Source: Gammaproteobacteria bacterium
GTDB taxonomy: Bacteria > Pseudomonadota > Gammaproteobacteria > Pseudomonadales > Azotimanducaceae
DNA: 6,922 nucleotides
Direction of reading: 5' to 3'
Assembly: GCA_030432795.1 (NCBI GenBank)
Contig: JAUILW010000172.1
Span: 1 to 6,922 of the forward strand
The notes under the pieces were generated by a model. It saw only the letters and a list, made by a program, of their open reading frames with translations. It did no database searches and was not told the DNA's origin. Numbering within the stretch: position 1 is the first letter of the stretch; every line of letters starts with the position of its first letter. The position numbers and the translations under genes were made by a program. Of this stretch, positions 1 through 6,205 are shown piece after piece.

Positions 1-29
1 AACAAAGCGGTGAACGGAGAGGTTTCGTG

Positions 30-1487
30 ATGCAGTTCCAGAATTCCTACGCAAGTGCGCTTGAAGGCTGCTATGTGCCGTGGCAAGGCGCAGAAGTACC
101 GGCGCCGGAGATCCTGCGGCTCAATGAAGCGTTGGCCGAGGAACTGTCTCTGGATGTCGCGTTGCTGCACGCGCAGGGTGCACCAATGTTGTGCGGCGCA
201 CACACACCTGCGGACAGCCGTCCCCTGGCCATGGCCTACGCGGGGCATCAATTCGGCAACTTTTCACCGCAGCTTGGTGACGGCCGCGCGCTGCTGCTTG
301 GCGAGCTGATGGACAGAGATGGGCAACTGCGAGACCTGCACCTGAAGGGCTCAGGCGCCACACCATTCTCGCGGGGCGGCGACGGCAAAGCGGCGCTCGG
401 CCCAGTGCTCCGGGAGTACCTGATAGGCGAGGCCATGCACGCGCTCGGCGTACCGACGACGCGCGCGCTGGCCGCGGTGGCCACCGGCGAGCAGGTAGCG
501 CGCGACACGCTCCTGCCTGGTGCGGTGCTGGCCCGCATTGCATCGAGCCACATCCGGGTAGGCACGTTCCAGTTTCTCGCAGCGCGCCAGGACACCGACG
601 GGCTGAGACGGCTTGCTGACTACACCGTGGCGCGGCACTTCGCAGATCTGGCGGACAGCAGTGATCGATACCTTGGGTTTCTAAAGCGCGTCATCGAGCG
701 GCAGGCGCTGCTGGTTGCGCACTGGATGCGGCTCGGATTTGTGCACGGCGTGATGAATACCGACAACACCACCATCTCCGGCGAAACCATAGACTATGGC
801 CCCTGTGCGTTTCTCGACGCCTACGACGAGCGCACCGTGTTCAGCTCCATCGACCACGGCGGTCGCTACGCCTACGGCAATCAGCCTGCGGTAGCGCAAT
901 GGAACCTGGCCCGCCTTGCCGAGGCCTTACTGCCGTTGATCGATGCCGAGGATATCGATGCCGCAGTGGAGCGCGCCACCGAAGCGTTGAAGGCGTTTCC
1001 CGGCGTGTATCAGGCGTATTGGCTGGATGCGATGCGAAGCAAGCTGGGTCTGCACAGTGCGCGCGACGGCGATCTGGCGCTGATCAACGAGCTGCTCGTC
1101 TGCATGGGCGAAGCGGGTGCAGACTTCACGCTGACCTTTCGCCGCGCCGCAGACATCGTGCGGCAGCAACCCGATGGCTTCACGGCACTGTTCAAAGAAC
1201 AAGCTGCGGTACTGGCGTGGGTGGACCGCTACCAGGAACGGCTGGCTAAGGAGCCTGTGGATATGCAGGCGCGTGCCACCGGTATGGACCGGGTGAATCC
1301 GCTCTATATCCCACGCAACCACAAAGTCGAGGAAGCGCTCGAGCAGGCACACACCGGCGATCTCACCGCCTTCGATCGCCTGCTGGCTGCGGTTACGAAT
1401 CCCTACGAAGAACGTGCGGATCTATCCGGATACGAACTCGGCGCTCCTCCGGGGGCGGCCCAATACAGAACGTTCTGCGGTACCTGA
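30..1487 (+). CDS. selO: SelO/YdiU-family protein adenylyltransferase (AMPylase)
   Basis: This is a full-length SelO pseudokinase, which transfers AMP from ATP to Ser, Thr or Tyr of target proteins and has been linked to oxidative stress. From ATG 30 it has 485 residues, close to the 478 of E. coli YdiU. Visible landmarks are GDGRALLLGE (about 83-92), LHLKGSG with Lys106, Glu129 in VLREYLIGEAM, Arg169 and Arg176, HGVMNTDN with Asp245 and Asn246, and the DYG triad with metal ligand Asp255. The spacings match the catalytic set described for Pseudomonas SelO (K113, E136, R176, R183, D252, N253, D262). The C-terminus is RTFCGT, carrying the conserved terminal Cys483. Start: GTG 27 and ATG 30 are adjacent and in frame. 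ATG 30 is preferred because GAGAGG lies 7 nt upstream. The ATG overlaps a TGA (TGATG at 28-32), so it may be coupled to a gene left of the window. The identification is very secure; the target proteins are unknown. Confidence 0.97.
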   Translation: MQFQNSYASALEGCYVPWQGAEVPAPEILRLNEALAEELSLDVALLHAQGAPMLCGAHTPADSRPLAMAYAGHQFGNFSPQLGDGRALLLGELMDRDGQLRDLHLKGSGATPFSRGGDGKAALGPVLREYLIGEAMHALGVPTTRALAAVATGEQVARDTLLPGAVLARIASSHIRVGTFQFLAARQDTDGLRRLADYTVARHFADLADSSDRYLGFLKRVIERQALLVAHWMRLGFVHGVMNTDNTTISGETIDYGPCAFLDAYDERTVFSSIDHGGRYAYGNQPAVAQWNLARLAEALLPLIDAEDIDAAVERATEALKAFPGVYQAYWLDAMRSKLGLHSARDGDLALINELLVCMGEAGADFTLTFRRAADIVRQQPDGFTALFKEQAAVLAWVDRYQERLAKEPVDMQARATGMDRVNPLYIPRNHKVEEALEQAHTGDLTAFDRLLAAVTNPYEERADLSGYELGAPPGAAQYRTFCGT

Positions 1488-1531
1488 AGAGGCCAGACAC
1501 CGGCAGCGCCGCCATAACGAGCGGTGTTCGC

Positions 1532-2158
1532 TCAGTACTCCCGTGATGGCAGACCGCCAAATGGGCCCTCGCCGCCAACATAGTGCTGCACCGTGAACCC
1601 ACCGCTCTGCTGCTCGAGGTGAAAGATCGTATCGTTGCCCTGGCTGAACGAGAGTATCTCTTCCGGTGTCAGGGAAAGCAGCGTGCCCACCATGGCCCGG
1701 CCGATGAGGCCGTGCGAGATGATCGCGATTCTGCGATGTTCGTTTGCAAGCAGGTCCTGCAGAAATGGGGTCGCCCGGGCTATCATGTCCGGGTAGTTCT
1801 CGGTCCCCGGTCCGCGTCCGAAGAACGGGTCCGCCCGCCAAGCCGCAAACTCCTCAGGCCATTTGTGCGGCACTTCATCCCACATCTCACCGCTCCAGTC
1901 ACCGCAGTGCCACTCCTTGATCCTGTCATCAACCGCAAAGCCCACTTGCAGGTGCCTATCGATAATCTCCGCGGTCTGACGCGTGCGGTCGAGTGGAGAC
2001 GCAACCATGTAGTCAATGTCCAGACCCTGCAGAAACCGTCCGTTGACCTCCGCCTGCGCGCGGCCCAGGTCATTCAGATCGGAATTCCACTGGCCCTGCA
2101 TGCGCCGGATGGCATTCCACTCAGTCTGGCCGTGGCGCACAAAGTACAGCGATTTCAT
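1532..2158 (-). CDS. histidine phosphatase superfamily (phosphoglycerate-mutase-like) enzyme
   Basis: This is a branch-1 histidine phosphatase, 208 residues from ATG 2158. It shows the family signature in order: LYFVRHGQTEWN near the N-terminus with Arg8 and the phospho-accepting His9, SPLDRTRQTA with Arg58, a Glu in RIKEWHCGDWSG (Glu82) as likely acid/base, and the second active-site His149 in IISHG. Such enzymes range from cofactor-dependent phosphoglycerate mutases to sugar-phosphate, nucleotide or cobalamin-pathway phosphatases. At about 210 residues and without mutase-specific segments that I recognise, a phosphatase is the safer reading, and its substrate cannot be told from sequence. 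TTG 2164 is an alternative start two codons upstream. Neither start has a clear Shine-Dalgarno sequence. The gene begins 21 nt after the stop of the small helical gene, so translation may depend on coupling. It is the last gene of the leftward run. Confidence 0.92.
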   Translation of the reverse strand: MKSLYFVRHGQTEWNAIRRMQGQWNSDLNDLGRAQAEVNGRFLQGLDIDYMVASPLDRTRQTAEIIDRHLQVGFAVDDRIKEWHCGDWSGEMWDEVPHKWPEEFAAWRADPFFGRGPGTENYPDMIARATPFLQDLLANEHRRIAIISHGLIGRAMVGTLLSLTPEEILSFSQGNDTIFHLEQQSGGFTVQHYVGGEGPFGGLPSREY

Positions 2159-2179
2159 AGTCAAACCAGGCGGCTGTGC

Positions 2180-2518
2180 TCAACGCAAGCCGGAGCGCCC
2201 CAACAAAGGCGACCAGAACATCTCGTGCATCCGCACCATGCGTCTCATCTGCTCAGCGTACAGGTCTGTCGCCACCCGTAGCCCCTCGACGCAATGTTGG
2301 CCGGAGCGGGACGCATGTTCCGCCACCGCCTCGAGCGGCGGCTGGCCGCTACCGAGTGCTCGCATGAAAGCCTGCTGGTCTTCAAGCCATACCTGGAACT
2401 GCTCCTGAGCGGTTCGTCCCACACGGTCGGCAAATTCCATCCACATACCGAGGTCTTCCGTCAGCTCATGGCTCGCCACAAACTCGGCCTGCAGCAGTTG
2501 TTCTTCAAGATTCGACAT
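2180..2518 (-). CDS. small all-helical protein of unknown function
   Basis: I do not recognise this 112-residue protein. It has no signal peptide, membrane segment or metal motif. It is Glu, Gln, Met and Arg rich with regularly spaced hydrophobics, and it should fold as three or four amphipathic helices: about 3-20, 24-56, 62-85 and 86-103, with a GSGQPP turn at about 56-61. The C-terminal helix is Met/Arg-rich (AEQMRRMVRMHEMFW, 88-102). Loosely, the look resembles phasins or other small helical scaffold proteins, but I see no diagnostic motif. It is very probably a real gene: AAGGAG (2525-2530) sits 6 nt before ATG 2518 directly after the antiporter stop, codon use is GC-rich like its neighbours, and it lies between two secure genes. 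Expression is probably coupled to the antiporter. A role as a cytosolic partner of the antiporter or of the phosphatase is only a guess. Confidence 0.85.
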   Translation of the reverse strand: MSNLEEQLLQAEFVASHELTEDLGMWMEFADRVGRTAQEQFQVWLEDQQAFMRALGSGQPPLEAVAEHASRSGQHCVEGLRVATDLYAEQMRRMVRMHEMFWSPLLGRSGLR

Positions 2519-2530
2519 GTATCGCTCCTT

Positions 2531-3685
2531 TCACGCCCTTTGGCGGCGGATAACCCAGCGTGTCAGCACCGGCGAGGTCAGCTCGAGGACCACGGTGGAT
2601 GCCAGCACAACGGTCAGTATGGTCTGTGCGTGATCCGGAAACCGCTGTGAGGCGATCAGCGCCAGACCAAGCGCAACGCCAGCCTGCGGCAACAGTGCAA
2701 GGCCAAGCGTATGTTTTACTCGGGACGGCGCATCGATCATTGTGCCGCCAAGCCAGATACCACACACGATACCGATTCCTCGCGCCAGGAGATAGGCCAC
2801 CAGCAGCCAACCAACACCTGCAAGCAACTCCAGGTGCAGTGATGCGCCTGCCAGCACGAAGAACAGAATCATGAACGGCCACTCAACCCCCTCAATGGCA
2901 TGGAACGGCTTGCTGTGATGACGTGCGGTACTCGCAACCACAATGCCCATGGCCATGGCGGCCAGAATCGGCGACAGCTCGAGCCACAGTGCCAGACCGG
3001 CGCAGACGAAGACGAAACCGAGTGCCTCCGCGAGAATGGGCTCACCTTCCCGCTCGCCAAAACTCAAGCGCCCGGTCACCATGGCCATCGGCAGGCCAAG
3101 CAGGCCACCGAGCGCGAGGCTGGCGAACACTTCGATCAAGCCGGGTGTGAGCATCTGCGCAGCAGCTCCATTGCCGCTGGCGAAGGCTATGAGCAGGGAA
3201 AAGACGATCAGCCCCCAGGCATCGTCGATGGCGACTATGGACAACAACGTGTCGGTAAAGCTGTTGCTCACACCGGCTTCGTGTACCACATCATAGGTAG
3301 CTGTCGGCGCGGTCGCCGGCGCAATACCCGCCAGCACCAACGCAAGCGTCAGCGATGCGCCGAGCGCCAGGCTCACCGCGAACACGAACAACGACGCACA
3401 CAGCACTTTGCACACGGACAGCACCAGCACGGCCTTGCCACGCTCGCGCAGCGACGGAAGGCGTAATTGTTGCCCAAGCAGGAAACCGACCATTGCCAGT
3501 GCCATCTGAGTCAGCACCGGAAACCACTCCTCGGCAAAAGCGCGCGGTAGAAAGCCGAGGCCCGACGGGCCGATGGCAAGGCCTGCCAGCAGCAGAACGC
3601 TGACACGGGGTAGAAAGGTCGTGCGGCCCACCACATCACTGGCGAGCCCTACGAGGAAGATGACACCCAGCATCAGCAGGGCCAT
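2531..3685 (-). CDS. CPA2-type cation:proton antiporter, short form
   Basis: This is an inner-membrane monovalent cation/H+ exchanger of 384 residues with about 12 hydrophobic segments and almost no soluble part. Typical features are LLLAGLAIGPSGLGFLP (31-47), a broken-helix-like stretch APATAPTAT (122-130), and IVAIDDAWG (150-158) with adjacent Asp154-Asp155. The DD pair is the ion-binding motif typical of electrogenic exchangers such as NapA and NhaA. Arg302 in YLLARGIGI may fill the basic position in the core. The protein ends at RWVIRRQRA and lacks the C-terminal TrkA-N/RCK domain of Kef-type proteins, so it is NapA-like in length. The cation (Na+, Li+ or K+) cannot be read from sequence. 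The start at ATG 3685 is well supported, with AGGAGG at 3691-3696 spaced 5 nt. It follows the UspE-like gene by 29 nt and precedes the small helical gene by 12 nt, which fits co-regulation of stress sensing and ion homeostasis. Confidence 0.93.
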   Translation of the reverse strand: MALLMLGVIFLVGLASDVVGRTTFLPRVSVLLLAGLAIGPSGLGFLPRAFAEEWFPVLTQMALAMVGFLLGQQLRLPSLRERGKAVLVLSVCKVLCASLFVFAVSLALGASLTLALVLAGIAPATAPTATYDVVHEAGVSNSFTDTLLSIVAIDDAWGLIVFSLLIAFASGNGAAAQMLTPGLIEVFASLALGGLLGLPMAMVTGRLSFGEREGEPILAEALGFVFVCAGLALWLELSPILAAMAMGIVVASTARHHSKPFHAIEGVEWPFMILFFVLAGASLHLELLAGVGWLLVAYLLARGIGIVCGIWLGGTMIDAPSRVKHTLGLALLPQAGVALGLALIASQRFPDHAQTILTVVLASTVVLELTSPVLTRWVIRRQRA

Positions 3686-3714
3686 CCTGACCTCCTCAAT
3701 GCATCCTCAATACA

Positions 3715-4599
3715 TCAGGGGTGCACGGCCAACACGTCGCAGGTGGCGCGTGTCAGGATGCGCTCAGCGGAGTTACCCAGCCCCATGAACTGCCGCACCC
3801 GATGCGCGCAGCTACCAACCACCAGTAGATCCGCGTTGAGCTTGCGAGCGGTTTGCGTGACGGCCTGGCCGACTTTGCCGACCGGAAAATGGCGGTTCGA
3901 CTTCTTCACATCGTATGGACCCAGCAGCTCCGCCAGCACGTCCTGGCTGTTCTGCAGCATGCGTTTCTTCGTCTCACGCTCATCGATAATGTCCAGATCG
4001 CGCAGCACGTTGGATATCTCCAGAGCAGACACGCAGTGCAGCTCCGCCCCGTACAGAGCGGCAAAGCGCTCCGCCGCGGCAAGCACCTTGCGGTTCAGGC
4101 GTTGGTGGACACGGTCTGTGTGCCGCAGGTCGATAGCGGCAAGCACCCGTCCGGAAGGCTTTCGCTTTCTGGTTGAGGTCAAAAGCACCGGCACCGATGC
4201 GGTGCGCAGCAGCTCCCAGTCCAGGGGGGTGTGCGTAATGGTTTTCGTCTGGTGAACCGACTTGATAATGAGATCGCGCGGTTTTTTCTCCAGGGCACGG
4301 CGAACCCAGCCGGCAATATCATCCGTCCAGGCAGTGTGCAGCGATACGTCTTTGGCCGCACAACCGGCATCCTGTACCAGCGCCCGCTGCCATTGTTTCC
4401 GTTCCAGCAGAATTTCCTGACGAAGCGTGCGCCGCTGGTGTGCGTCGAAAAACTCCGAAGACTCCACCATCGGTTGCCAGCAGAACGCTGCCAGATCCAG
4501 ATGCGCGCCCGTCGCGGCCTGAATCTGCACCGCGCGCTTGAATGCGCTTTGTGAATGCTTCGGTTTGTCCAGAATCGTCAGCACAGAGTCCAGCCGCAT
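3715..4599 (-). CDS. tandem-domain universal stress protein, UspE-like
   Basis: This is a cytoplasmic protein of 294 residues made of two Usp domains, about 1-143 and 150-294, the architecture of E. coli UspE. Domain 1 ends with the UspE-like stretch TPLDWELLRTASVPVLL (124-140) and lacks a nucleotide-binding loop. Domain 2 has VVGSCAHRVRQFMGLGNSAE (260-279). This matches the G-2x-G-9x-G(S/T) loop with Gly262 and Gly275 kept, but the second Gly is Ala265 and the last position is Asn276, much as in UspE where GNTAE occurs. ATP binding is therefore doubtful and signalling through protein contacts more likely. UspE family members affect survival, motility and adhesion in enterobacteria; here only the class can be assigned. 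Start: AAGGAG at 4605-4610 lies 5 nt before ATG 4599. The gene sits 61 nt after the DksA-like gene and 29 nt before the antiporter, so it is probably in the same transcript. Confidence 0.92.
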   Translation of the reverse strand: MRLDSVLTILDKPKHSQSAFKRAVQIQAATGAHLDLAAFCWQPMVESSEFFDAHQRRTLRQEILLERKQWQRALVQDAGCAAKDVSLHTAWTDDIAGWVRRALEKKPRDLIIKSVHQTKTITHTPLDWELLRTASVPVLLTSTRKRKPSGRVLAAIDLRHTDRVHQRLNRKVLAAAERFAALYGAELHCVSALEISNVLRDLDIIDERETKKRMLQNSQDVLAELLGPYDVKKSNRHFPVGKVGQAVTQTARKLNADLLVVGSCAHRVRQFMGLGNSAERILTRATCDVLAVHP

Positions 4600-4660
4600 G
4601 TCAGCTCCTTGATCAATCGCCTGTCTTGTTCACGGTATTTTCGGCAGGTTCAGCAGCACT

Positions 4661-4993
4661 TCAAGCCGCTGAGGCACAGCGAATACACATAGAGGCCGCA
4701 GGCAGCGCCTTCAGTCGGTCGGGGTGTATATCTTCGCCGCAGGTCACACAGGAACCGTAGGTGCCTTTCTGTAATCGTGCAAGCGCCAGATCGATGTCTT
4801 TGAGCTCCGCCGTCAACTCGCGCTCCAGCGCGACCATGGTTTCGTCGTTCTCCATCTCCACTGCCTGCTCCGCAAAGTCCTGCGGCAGGGGTTCCTCGCG
4901 GTGCTCCACGTGCCGGGCGAGCTTCTGCTTTCGCTCCACGATGCTTGCGCGCATGTGTTGCAGACGTTGGGTGACTTCTTCCGGTGCTGACAT
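4661..4993 (-). CDS. TraR/DksA family zinc-finger protein
   Basis: This is a 110-residue DksA-like protein. Members bind in the secondary channel of RNA polymerase and alter promoter choice, often together with ppGpp. Helical N-terminal residues 4-75 should form the coiled-coil arm, with a tip-like DFAEQA (39-44) resembling the DxxDxA tip of DksA but with Glu in place of the second Asp. This is followed by KGTYGSCVTCGEDIHPDRL and a four-cysteine zinc finger: Cys82, Cys85, Cys103 and Cys106. At 110 residues it is shorter than E. coli DksA (151), so it is a paralogue-type short member and should not be called dksA. The reading frame stays open upstream to 5197, but that stretch crosses strong inverted repeats and shows no family similarity. 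ATG 4993 gives the normal N-terminus. The ribosome binding site is weak (GGGAA about 10 nt upstream). As first gene of the leftward run it could regulate the stress genes behind it, which is inference. Confidence 0.92.
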   Translation of the reverse strand: MSAPEEVTQRLQHMRASIVERKQKLARHVEHREEPLPQDFAEQAVEMENDETMVALERELTAELKDIDLALARLQKGTYGSCVTCGEDIHPDRLKALPAASMCIRCASAA

Positions 4994-5124
4994 TGCTCTG
5001 AGTTCCCATGCAGTTGTTTGTTCAACGTATCCGGTTCCTGGGGCGCGCCACCATCCGTAGTTGCCGTACGCAATTTCGGTTTCCGGCGACTTCGGAAATC
5101 CCCTACGGCGGGCCACCTCATGCC

Positions 5125-5140
5125 GGCGCACAATCGCGCC
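5125..5140. repeat. short GC-rich hairpin next to the large inverted repeat
   Basis: GGCGC at 5125-5129 pairs with GCGCC at 5136-5140 around a 6-nt loop. Only 5 nt (TTCTT) separate it from the 14-bp inverted repeat. Read on the plus strand the hairpin is followed by TTCTTT, a weak terminator-like tail, but no plus-strand gene precedes it. Read on the minus strand it follows the large hairpin and has no U-run. Confidence 0.55.
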
Positions 5141-5145
5141 TTCTT

Positions 5146-5196
5146 TGAGGTTCCGCCCTATTTCCTCTCTGCCTCTCTCCCCAGGGCGGAACCTCA
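5146..5196. repeat. perfect 14-bp inverted repeat with 23-nt loop
   Basis: TGAGGTTCCGCCCT at 5146-5159 is repeated exactly as its reverse complement at 5183-5196, so transcripts from either strand could form a stable hairpin. The loop is pyrimidine-rich on the plus strand, and GA-rich on the minus strand with AGAGAGG twice. It starts 62 nt after the stop of the CinA gene in the direction of transcription, so it could end or protect that transcript. No run of U follows the stem on the minus strand (the next bases are AAGAAGG), so it is not a standard intrinsic terminator. Alternatives are an mRNA-stabilising 3' structure, a leader structure for the DksA-like gene, or a paired protein-binding site. 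Confidence 0.8.
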
Positions 5197-5258
5197 CTTT
5201 CCCCGCCCATCAGACGGTTATCTCCGCCACTGCTCAGGGTGGAGGCCAAGGTTGCGGT

Positions 5259-5759
5259 TCAGCCTCCAGCAATCTCCGAGCACGCGCGAATCAGCCCTTC
5301 GATCGCGAACTGGGCCGCCGCGGACCGCACAGACGCGCGATCGCCATCGAAGCGCCGCACGGAGGTCTGCAGCACATGGAACCAATCTCGATCGTCGCGC
5401 ATAGCCCAGGCAAACCACACCGTGCCTACGGGCGTGCTCGGATCGCCCCCATCTGGCCCGGCAACGCCAGTGACCGACACACTCAGACGCGCCGCAGATC
5501 GGTTGAGCGCACCCACCGCCATCGCCTTCGCCGTAGGCTCGCTGACGGCGCCCCAGCGCGAAATCGTCTCCGCCGGCACGCCGAGCGCCCGCGACTTCAG
5601 GCGCGATGCGTAGGTTACGAAGCTGCCTTCAAACCAGGCCGAGCTTCCGGCCACACCGGTCAGCCGCGCAGCGATAAGGCCGCCGGTGCAGGACTCGGCG
5701 GCAACTACCGTCGTTCCGGTGGCCTGGAGCCGTCGGGCGAGCTCAGTCTCAACGCTCAA
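5259..5759 (-). CDS. pncC: CinA C-terminal domain / PncC-type nicotinamide-nucleotide amidase
   Basis: This is a single-domain CinA C-terminal protein. The family deamidates nicotinamide mononucleotide to nicotinic acid mononucleotide in the pyridine-nucleotide (NAD) salvage cycle. Using TTG 5759 it has 166 residues. Landmarks are AAESCTGGLIAARLT with the proposed nucleophile Ser23, GSFVTYASRLKSRALGV with Tyr50 and Lys55, GAVSEPTAKAMAVGAL, TGVAGPDGG and PVGTVWFAWA, all in the usual order. It lacks the N-terminal MoCF-like domain of full CinA, as in E. coli PncC. Two starts are plausible. TTG 5759 overlaps the upstream Usp stop by 4 nt (TTGA) and gives the typical N-terminus. GTG 5786 adds nine residues that merely re-read the end of the Usp gene, with a weak GGCGGA about 9 nt upstream. 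Translational coupling to the Usp gene is likely. I did not look for a DNA-uptake role and nothing nearby suggests one. Confidence 0.9.
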   Translation of the reverse strand: MSVETELARRLQATGTTVVAAESCTGGLIAARLTGVAGSSAWFEGSFVTYASRLKSRALGVPAETISRWGAVSEPTAKAMAVGALNRSAARLSVSVTGVAGPDGGDPSTPVGTVWFAWAMRDDRDWFHVLQTSVRRFDGDRASVRSAAAQFAIEGLIRACSEIAGG

Positions 5760-6205
5760 GCGTCCGTCGCTTCTGCCACACGACACATGAACACATCCGC
5801 CGGTGCACCGTGCAGCACGCCTGCCGCCGTGCTGCCGAGCAGCCGCTGCCAACCGCGACGCCCGTGGGTGCCCATGACGATCAGGTCGATGCCGTTGTGG
5901 CGGGCGAAGTTGCGGATCTCCGAAGCGGCATGGCCCATGACCACCACCTGCCGTTCCTCATCGATGTCGTATGACTCGCAGAGTTCCGCCAGGCGCCGCG
6001 CAGCGGATTCCATCGCCTCACGCTCGAGGCTCTTGATCAGAGAGCCCGTAAACGTCGGATCAAAGCTGTATTGCACATATTGAGGCTCGACCACGTGCAA
6101 CGCCGTCACCTGCGCATCCGCACCGACGACGCTCGCCACCGTATCGAGCACCAGCCGCGCGGAACGTTCTGAGAGTTCCACCGCAGCGAGAACGTTCTTG
6201 TACAC
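5756..6205 (-). CDS. universal stress protein, single UspA-type domain
   Basis: This is a 149-residue cytoplasmic Usp-fold protein. It begins MYKNVLAAVELSE, the usual first strand, followed by VTALHVVEPQY, then SEIRNFARHNGIDLIVMGTHG and the loop GTHGRRGWQRLLGSTA (112-127) with Gly112, Gly115, Gly124 and Ser125. The loop matches the nucleotide-binding G-2x-G-nx-G(S/T) pattern, but with 8 rather than 9 residues between the second and third Gly, a spacing I associate with UspA-like members. ATP binding is possible but not certain. The start is GTG 6205, supported by AAGGGG at 6211-6216 with 5-nt spacing; there is no ATG at the right place. The gene overlaps the PncC gene at its 3' end and is divergent from the cytochrome c gene. 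It is not a close relative of the tandem-domain Usp at 3715-4599, so the window has two distinct Usp classes. Confidence 0.93.
   Translation of the reverse strand: MYKNVLAAVELSERSARLVLDTVASVVGADAQVTALHVVEPQYVQYSFDPTFTGSLIKSLEREAMESAARRLAELCESYDIDEERQVVVMGHAASEIRNFARHNGIDLIVMGTHGRRGWQRLLGSTAAGVLHGAPADVFMCRVAEATDA

Larger units (their letters stand above)
4994..5258. other. 265-bp stretch without a gene, with three inverted repeats
   Basis: This region lies between the stop of the CinA/PncC gene and the start of the DksA-like gene, both on the minus strand. It contains three inverted repeats (5078-5100, 5125-5140 and 5146-5196), listed separately where they merit it. Reading frames cross it on both strands, but none shows a recognisable motif, a good ribosome binding site or family similarity. 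A promoter for the downstream operon is expected here. I find only a poor candidate near 5016-5030 (TTGAAC on the minus strand) without a convincing -10 element, so I do not call one. Confidence 0.6.

Noticed and set aside
1..30. Possible C-terminus of an upstream plus-strand gene ending at TGA 28-30, overlapping the SelO ATG as TGATG
   Set aside because: Only nine codons are visible, too few to call a gene, although the overlap itself is a typical coupling arrangement.
1497..1527. ACACCG/CGGTGT inverted repeat between the convergent SelO and phosphatase genes as a two-way terminator
   Set aside because: The stem is only 6 bp with a 19-nt loop and no U-run on either strand; the match could be chance.
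1583..2281. Plus-strand open frame of about 230 codons opposite the phosphatase and helical-protein genes
   Set aside because: The minus-strand phosphatase frame has all catalytic motifs; the plus frame has none and is an antisense shadow.
2869..3466. Plus-strand frames opposite the antiporter
   Set aside because: They are polar, Arg/Gln/His-rich frames without motifs, as expected opposite a membrane-protein gene in GC-rich DNA.
4994..5197. N-terminal extension of the DksA-like protein by 68 residues to an ATG at 5197
   Set aside because: The extension passes through strong inverted repeats, has no family similarity, and family members start close to MSAPEE at 4993.
5221..5245. Weak CTCC/GGAG hairpin just after the CinA stop as its terminator
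   Set aside because: The stem is interrupted (4 bp, a mismatch, 2 bp) and followed by ATAACC rather than a U-run.
5061..6083. A long open frame on the plus strand (about 340 codons) across the CinA/PncC and Usp genes
   Set aside because: It runs antisense to two secure genes, is rich in Arg, Ser, Pro and Ala as expected for a GC-rich shadow frame, and shows no domain motif.
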